A stretch of DNA of 64,000 bases from Azadirachta indica. Taxonomy: Eukaryota; Streptophyta; Magnoliopsida; Sapindales; Meliaceae. Each line of letters opens with the position of its first letter. Position 1 is the stretch's first letter. The notes beneath the pieces are model-generated. The model saw only the letters and a program-made list of their open reading frames with translations, did not search any database and was not told where the DNA came from. Where the stretch lies: contig CM040445.1 of NCBI GenBank assembly GCA_022749755.1, forward strand, positions 15,769,182 through 15,833,181, given 5' to 3'. Shown here piece by piece: positions 60,225-64,000 of the stretch. Position numbers and translations under genes: made by a program.

Positions 60225-61620
60225 CTATCACAACTATACCCCAAAGGATCAAACATTGCAACTCTACGCTGCCAAAACTATGCAAACACTGTAGCTTTGC
60301 ATTGCCAAAATTATATATATATATTGCAGCTTCATGATACCATGATTATGCTCAAAAGAGCTCAACACTACAGTTCTGCTTTGTCAAAATTATGCTTACA
60401 TTGTAATTTCGCGTTGTCAAAACTATGCATGTACTGTTGCTACGCGCTGCTAAAATTATGCCTAGAAAGGCCCAACATTATAGCTCCGCACTACCAAAAC
60501 TATGCCCAAAAAGGTCAAACACTACAGCTCCGCGTTACAAAAACTATGGCTAAAAGGGCCCAACACTGCAGATTCGTGTTGTCAAAATTATGCTTACATT
60601 GCAGCTTCACGCTGTCAAAACTATGCTCAAAAGTAGGGATGGGCAGAAAACCAGATTGAACCGAATTAGACCAAAATTTATAGGTTTGGTCTGGTATTTT
60701 ATGCAATTCAGTTCAGTTTCGGTTTTTAAAATAAAAAACTAGAAATTTTTTGTTCGGTTTTAGTTTTGGTCCTAAAAATTCAGACCGAATTGAAAAATAT
60801 TATTTTTTAATATTTTTTATTTAAAGGACATCGTTTTATTGTATTTTCATAAAATGACATCGTTTAATACATTGAAAAATTTTAAAAAAAAATTTATCCA
60901 AAAATCGAACAACCTAAAAATCGAATCGAATCGAATCGATCAGTTCAGTTTTAATCCGGTTCTAACATGTAATCGTTCTGGTCCGATCCGAATTTTTCTT
61001 TCTAGTTGGTCCACTCCAGGTTTTTCTTCCTATTCAGTTTGGTCTAATCTCAAAAATTTTAAAGCTAAAATTTTCAAGTCTCGGACCAAACTGGACCATG
61101 CCTACCCCCTACCCAAAAGGTCCAAATATTGCAATTTTGTACTGCCAAAACTATGCAGCTCTACGCTGTCAAAACTATGCTTAAAAGGCCTTAATATTGT
61201 AGCTCCGTGTTGTCAAAATTATGTCTATACTGTAACTCCACACTAGCAAAACTATGTTTAGAAGGGCCAAATATTGTAGTTCTGCATTGTTAAGACTATG
61301 CTTAAAAGGGCCTAACATTAAAACTTTGTGCTACTAAGATTATGCCTAAAAGGGCCTAATATTGCAACTCCACACTGCCAAAACTATACCCAAAAACGCC
61401 GAATAATGCATTTTCATGCTGTCAAAACTATGTTTAAAAGGACCAAACATTGCAGCTTCGTGCTGCCAACACTATGCTCAGAAGGTCATAACACTACAGC
61501 TCTACGTTACCAAAACTATGCCTAGAAGGGCTGAACAATATAGCTTGACGTTGCTAAAACTATTACAAAAAAAGGCCAAGCAGTGTAGCTCCCCATTGCC
61601 AAAATTACAAAGTCCGGGGC
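60225..61620. repeat. 44-/33-bp minisatellite, split by a MITE
   Basis: Imperfect tandem units have the core CCAAAACTATGCCCAAAAGG followed by CCAACACTGCAGCTCCG. Units are 44 bp, with a 33-bp form that lacks an 11-bp AAAGGGCCCA-type block. Long frames through it, such as 60141-60659, are products of the repeat, not genes. Units continue on both sides of the insertion at 60634-61111. Confidence 0.85.
60634..61111. mobile_element. hAT-type MITE inserted in the minisatellite
   Basis: The left terminus is TAGGGATGGGCA and the right is TGCCTACCCCCTA, an inverted pair of the TAGGGGTGGGCA class. The flanks are CTCAAAAG (60626-60633) and CCCAAAAG (61112-61119), an 8-bp duplication with one mismatch. 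The interior has GGTTTGGTCTGG and ATCGAATCGAATCGAATCGAT repeats but no gene. Confidence 0.85.
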
Positions 61621-61872
61621 ACCAAATAATATGTATGAGGTATAATATCATTTGCTCAAAAAAGCTACACGTATCTACATAATGCCGAAAATCACTAAGT
61701 CCAAAAGGAGTAAATCGTATGCATGAGGTATCAACATCATTTGCTCAAAAGAACCATATACTTCCATGTGATACTGAAAATTACTAAATCAAGAATAATT
61801 AAATTGTATCCATAAGGTACCGACATTTTCTACTCAGAAGAGCCACACGCATGCACGTGATACCAAAAACCT
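61621..61872. repeat. ~90-bp minisatellite
   Basis: About three units share ATGAGGTATCAACATCATTTGCTCAAAA-type blocks (first at about 61633), then ACGTGATACCGAAAA-type ends and CTAAGTCCAAAAGG-type joins. Divergence between units is about 20 percent by eye. Confidence 0.7.
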
Positions 61873-62095
61873 CTCTCGCAGTAAATATAATAAATTCCAC
61901 TCAGACTACTAGAAATTACCCTCGCGGTAAACAAAATAATGTCTCCTCAGACTACCGGAAGGCGATACATAAAATAATGTCCCTTCAAACTAACAAAAAT
62001 CATTCTTGCAATAAATTAAAAAAAAAAGTCCTCTCAAAATACTAAAAAATAAAATAACGACATATTACTCTCATAGTAAATAAAATTAAGTTTTC
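61873..62095. repeat. ~50-bp minisatellite
   Basis: About four decaying units contain CTCGCGGTAAACAAAATAATG and CTCAGACTACCGGAA, or variants. It directly follows the ~90-bp array. Confidence 0.65.
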
Positions 62096-62913
62096 TAAAA
62101 CCACCAAAATATCGATTGCTTGCTCAGATGATCAAACATACACCTTTTGATGTTAAGTTACAAAATCTAGATGGATACAAAAATATACCACCAAGGTCCC
62201 AATTTTCACTCAAATAAGCCAAAATCATGCACCTCCAAGGTGTCAAAATGTAAAGTCCAGAGAGACAAAAATAAATATACCTCTGCTATGCCAACATCTA
62301 GCCAACAAAACCAAACATTATACCTTTGCTATACCAACTTAAAAAATCTAGAGGAACAAAAGTTATATACTTATATAATACTTATATCTTGATTAAAAAA
62401 AAATATAATGAAATACCTTAGCATTTCAGCAAAGACATGCACAACAAAAAAATAAAAATGAACAACAACAACATAAAAAAAGGGCCAAATCAAAAGTAGA
62501 AATAAATAAAGCACAAGTTTATGAGTAACAATATATATGAAAGAACTTTCATTTGAAAAGAAAATAAGAACCTTGAACCTAATACCACTAAATCTCTTCG
62601 TTTGATCTTACTTTTTATCAATAAAAAGTCATTTATCTTTTCACGATTTATTGGAAACTGAGAAAGCCAAGAGTCACGAGTAAGCTATTTAGGAATTCAA
62701 AATGTATTCATCACACTATATTAATCAAGACCTCTTTAATTAAGACCTGCCATTTGTCATTTTTCGAATAATAAAACGTTACCTACTTCATTTGAAATCA
62801 TCATATAAAAAAGAATGAGTGATCTTAAAGAATTCAATAAAAAATATTGAGTTTTTAGGTTTTTCATTAGTTTCAAATAATAACTACGTTACTTTTAAAA
62901 CTGAAGGACTTAT
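62096..62913. other. Spacer with degenerate repeat debris
   Basis: Scattered ACCTCCAAGGTG, ATACCTTTGCTATACCAAC and CTAGAGGAAC motifs look like further decayed tandem units to about 62400. No gene was seen. Confidence 0.45.
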
Positions 62914-63570
62914 TGTTGGACCATTTTTCTAACATTCAAAATTAAGTTTATTTTTCATCTACATGTTAGTTCAATAAGATAGATATTAGATGCATATTAA
63001 GTGTCCGTTTGGTTTAGTTTTTTTAATGATAAAAACTCTTTTCAAATTTTTTAATGTCGTTTGGTTGACAATGAAAAAGAGTTTTTAGAAATTAAAAAAG
63101 CTATTTTTCTTCTATTAGAGGAAGCCCAAAATTTGGGTTTTTGGCAATAGAGCTTCTCCGGTTTTTTTAAAAGATAAAATTGTTTAAAATACCCTTACTT
63201 TATTTTAAAAATTTTACATTATTTCTTTAAAATAAAACATTAAAAATTTGTCTATTAAAGTAATTACTCAAATTTTCTTAAAAGTCATTTGTGATAACCA
63301 AACGATTAATAAACTTTTGTTAAAAACTCTACTCATAAAAATTTTACGGGTAAAAGCTCTATTTTAAAAAGTTTTATTTGAAAAGTTATACCAAACGGAT
63401 CTTAAAGAATAAAAGCCCAAAAGATAAAGGATAAAGGTTTAAATTTATAAAACTTTAATTAATATTTCTTAGTTAGATCAAATTTAATGAAAAATCTTTT
63501 AAAATAAGTCATATTTTTTCTAAATTATAGATAAAGAAGAATATTAAAGTATCTTTAATTAGAATTCTAC
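62914..63570 (+). repeat. LTR-like repeat, copy 2, interrupted by MITE copy D
   Basis: It starts TGTTGGACCATTTTTCTAAC, an LTR-like TGTTGG end, and is similar to 58119-58370 once 63001-63402 is removed. The right limit is uncertain. A copia gag zinc-knuckle fragment follows about 200 bp downstream. Confidence 0.75.
63001..63402 (-). mobile_element. Tourist-like MITE, copy D
   Basis: It is inverted relative to copy A. It starts GTGTCCGTTTGGTTTAG, carries GAAGCCCAAAATTTGGGTTT at the centre, and ends ACCAAACGGATCT. TTAA flanks both sides (62997-63000 and 63402-63405), consistent with a TTA or TAA duplication. It is the closest relative of copy A. Confidence 0.85.
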
Positions 63571-63764
63571 TAAATTCTACATTATCTTCGATTAAAATTC
63601 TATTTAAACTAATTTTTCAAATAATTTAATGAATCAACAAATATATAAAGAAAAGAAACAATAGAAGAAAGCGATTTTTTCTCAACATACATATGAATTT
63701 ATTAATTAATATAGGTGACGAAATCTGATATCAACAATTTATGCCATAAATGCTTCCGATAAAT

Positions 63765-63900
63765 GCTTACAATACTAAAAAGAATTTACATTGCAATTAT
63801 TGTGATGGAACAACTCATACTATTGATAGGGTGCTTTTATATCATTAGGTTTCCTCCCGAGGAAAAACGTTATGCAAACGCAAACTAAAGAAGAATAATC
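63765..63900 (+). pseudogene. Copia gag zinc-knuckle fragment
   Basis: The translation gives KKNLHCNYCDGTTHTIDR, then after a +1 shift CFYIIRFPPEEKRYA. The CCHC spacing (C-x2-C-x4-H-x4-C) is kept across the frameshift. This is the end of a copia gag; the window stops soon after, so the rest of the element may lie to the right. Confidence 0.75.
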
Positions 63901-64000
63901 TCCCTGCTGTTAACAACTTTTAAAGTGAACCTTCTCAAAGTGTCAATACTGTTAAAGGTGAATTTTCAAAATTTACTGCCAAAGAATACTCACAGATCAA

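Noticed and set aside
60141..60659. 172-codon plus-strand open frame
   Set aside because: It is a translation of the 44-/33-bp minisatellite. The repeated LSKLCLHC-like peptide follows the DNA period, and no domain or gene context supports it.
63731..63745. Primer-binding site for a retroelement (CTGATATCAAC)
   Set aside because: It resembles TGGTATCAGA only in part and in the wrong orientation for the plus-strand gag fragment that follows, so it was not annotated.

Overview
The window is nuclear DNA from a flowering plant, most likely a eudicot. It is AT-rich, its genes carry many short GT-AG introns, and it is full of plant transposon families. Three genes are intact and widely conserved, and their reconstructed exons each join into one uninterrupted reading frame. 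They are ZPR1 (+, 10244-18122, 16 exons, 491 aa), the nucleolar GTPase NUG2/NOG2 (-, 21755-26354, 11 exons, 579 aa) and a membrane-anchored diacylglycerol kinase of the DGK1/2 type (+, 43737-53621, 7 coding exons, 732 aa). A single-exon 130-aa basic protein of unknown function (-, 53990-54382) lies tail-to-tail with the kinase.

The rest is mobile and repetitive DNA. From about 1.26 to 9.26 kb lies a large Mutator-like element (MULE) with two convergent genes. One is a DUF1985 plus Ulp1-type cysteine protease gene. The other is a MURA transposase gene that holds one frame over 2.6 kb but has four internal stops. A six-unit ~107-bp tandem array with an 18-bp palindrome at its core separates the two genes, and relatives of that palindrome occur at both outer sides of the element.

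Between NUG2 and the kinase lie a broken intronless PNO1 copy (30.4-30.99 kb), a heavily decayed endogenous pararetrovirus (about 31.5-37.95 kb, minus strand) and a 1.7-kb fold-back element (40661-42388) with an 8-bp target duplication. Kinase intron 1 (5.1 kb) contains copia-like sequence flanked by two LTR-like repeats in inverted orientation. The last 10 kb holds a MULE-type non-autonomous element with a perfect 9-bp target duplication (55486-56811), copia gag fragments, LTR-like repeats, three successive minisatellites and a hAT-type MITE inserted in the first of them.

Four copies of one ~400-bp Tourist-like MITE (29.3, 40.1, 51.9 and 63.0 kb) tie the window together. The last sits inside an LTR-like repeat whose uninterrupted paralogue at 58.1 kb shows the empty site. 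ZPR1, NUG2 and the PNO1 copy all relate to translation or ribosome assembly, but nothing indicates that they are co-regulated as a cluster. No tRNA, rRNA or CRISPR array was seen. Element ends and regulatory sites were found by eye and carry corresponding uncertainty.
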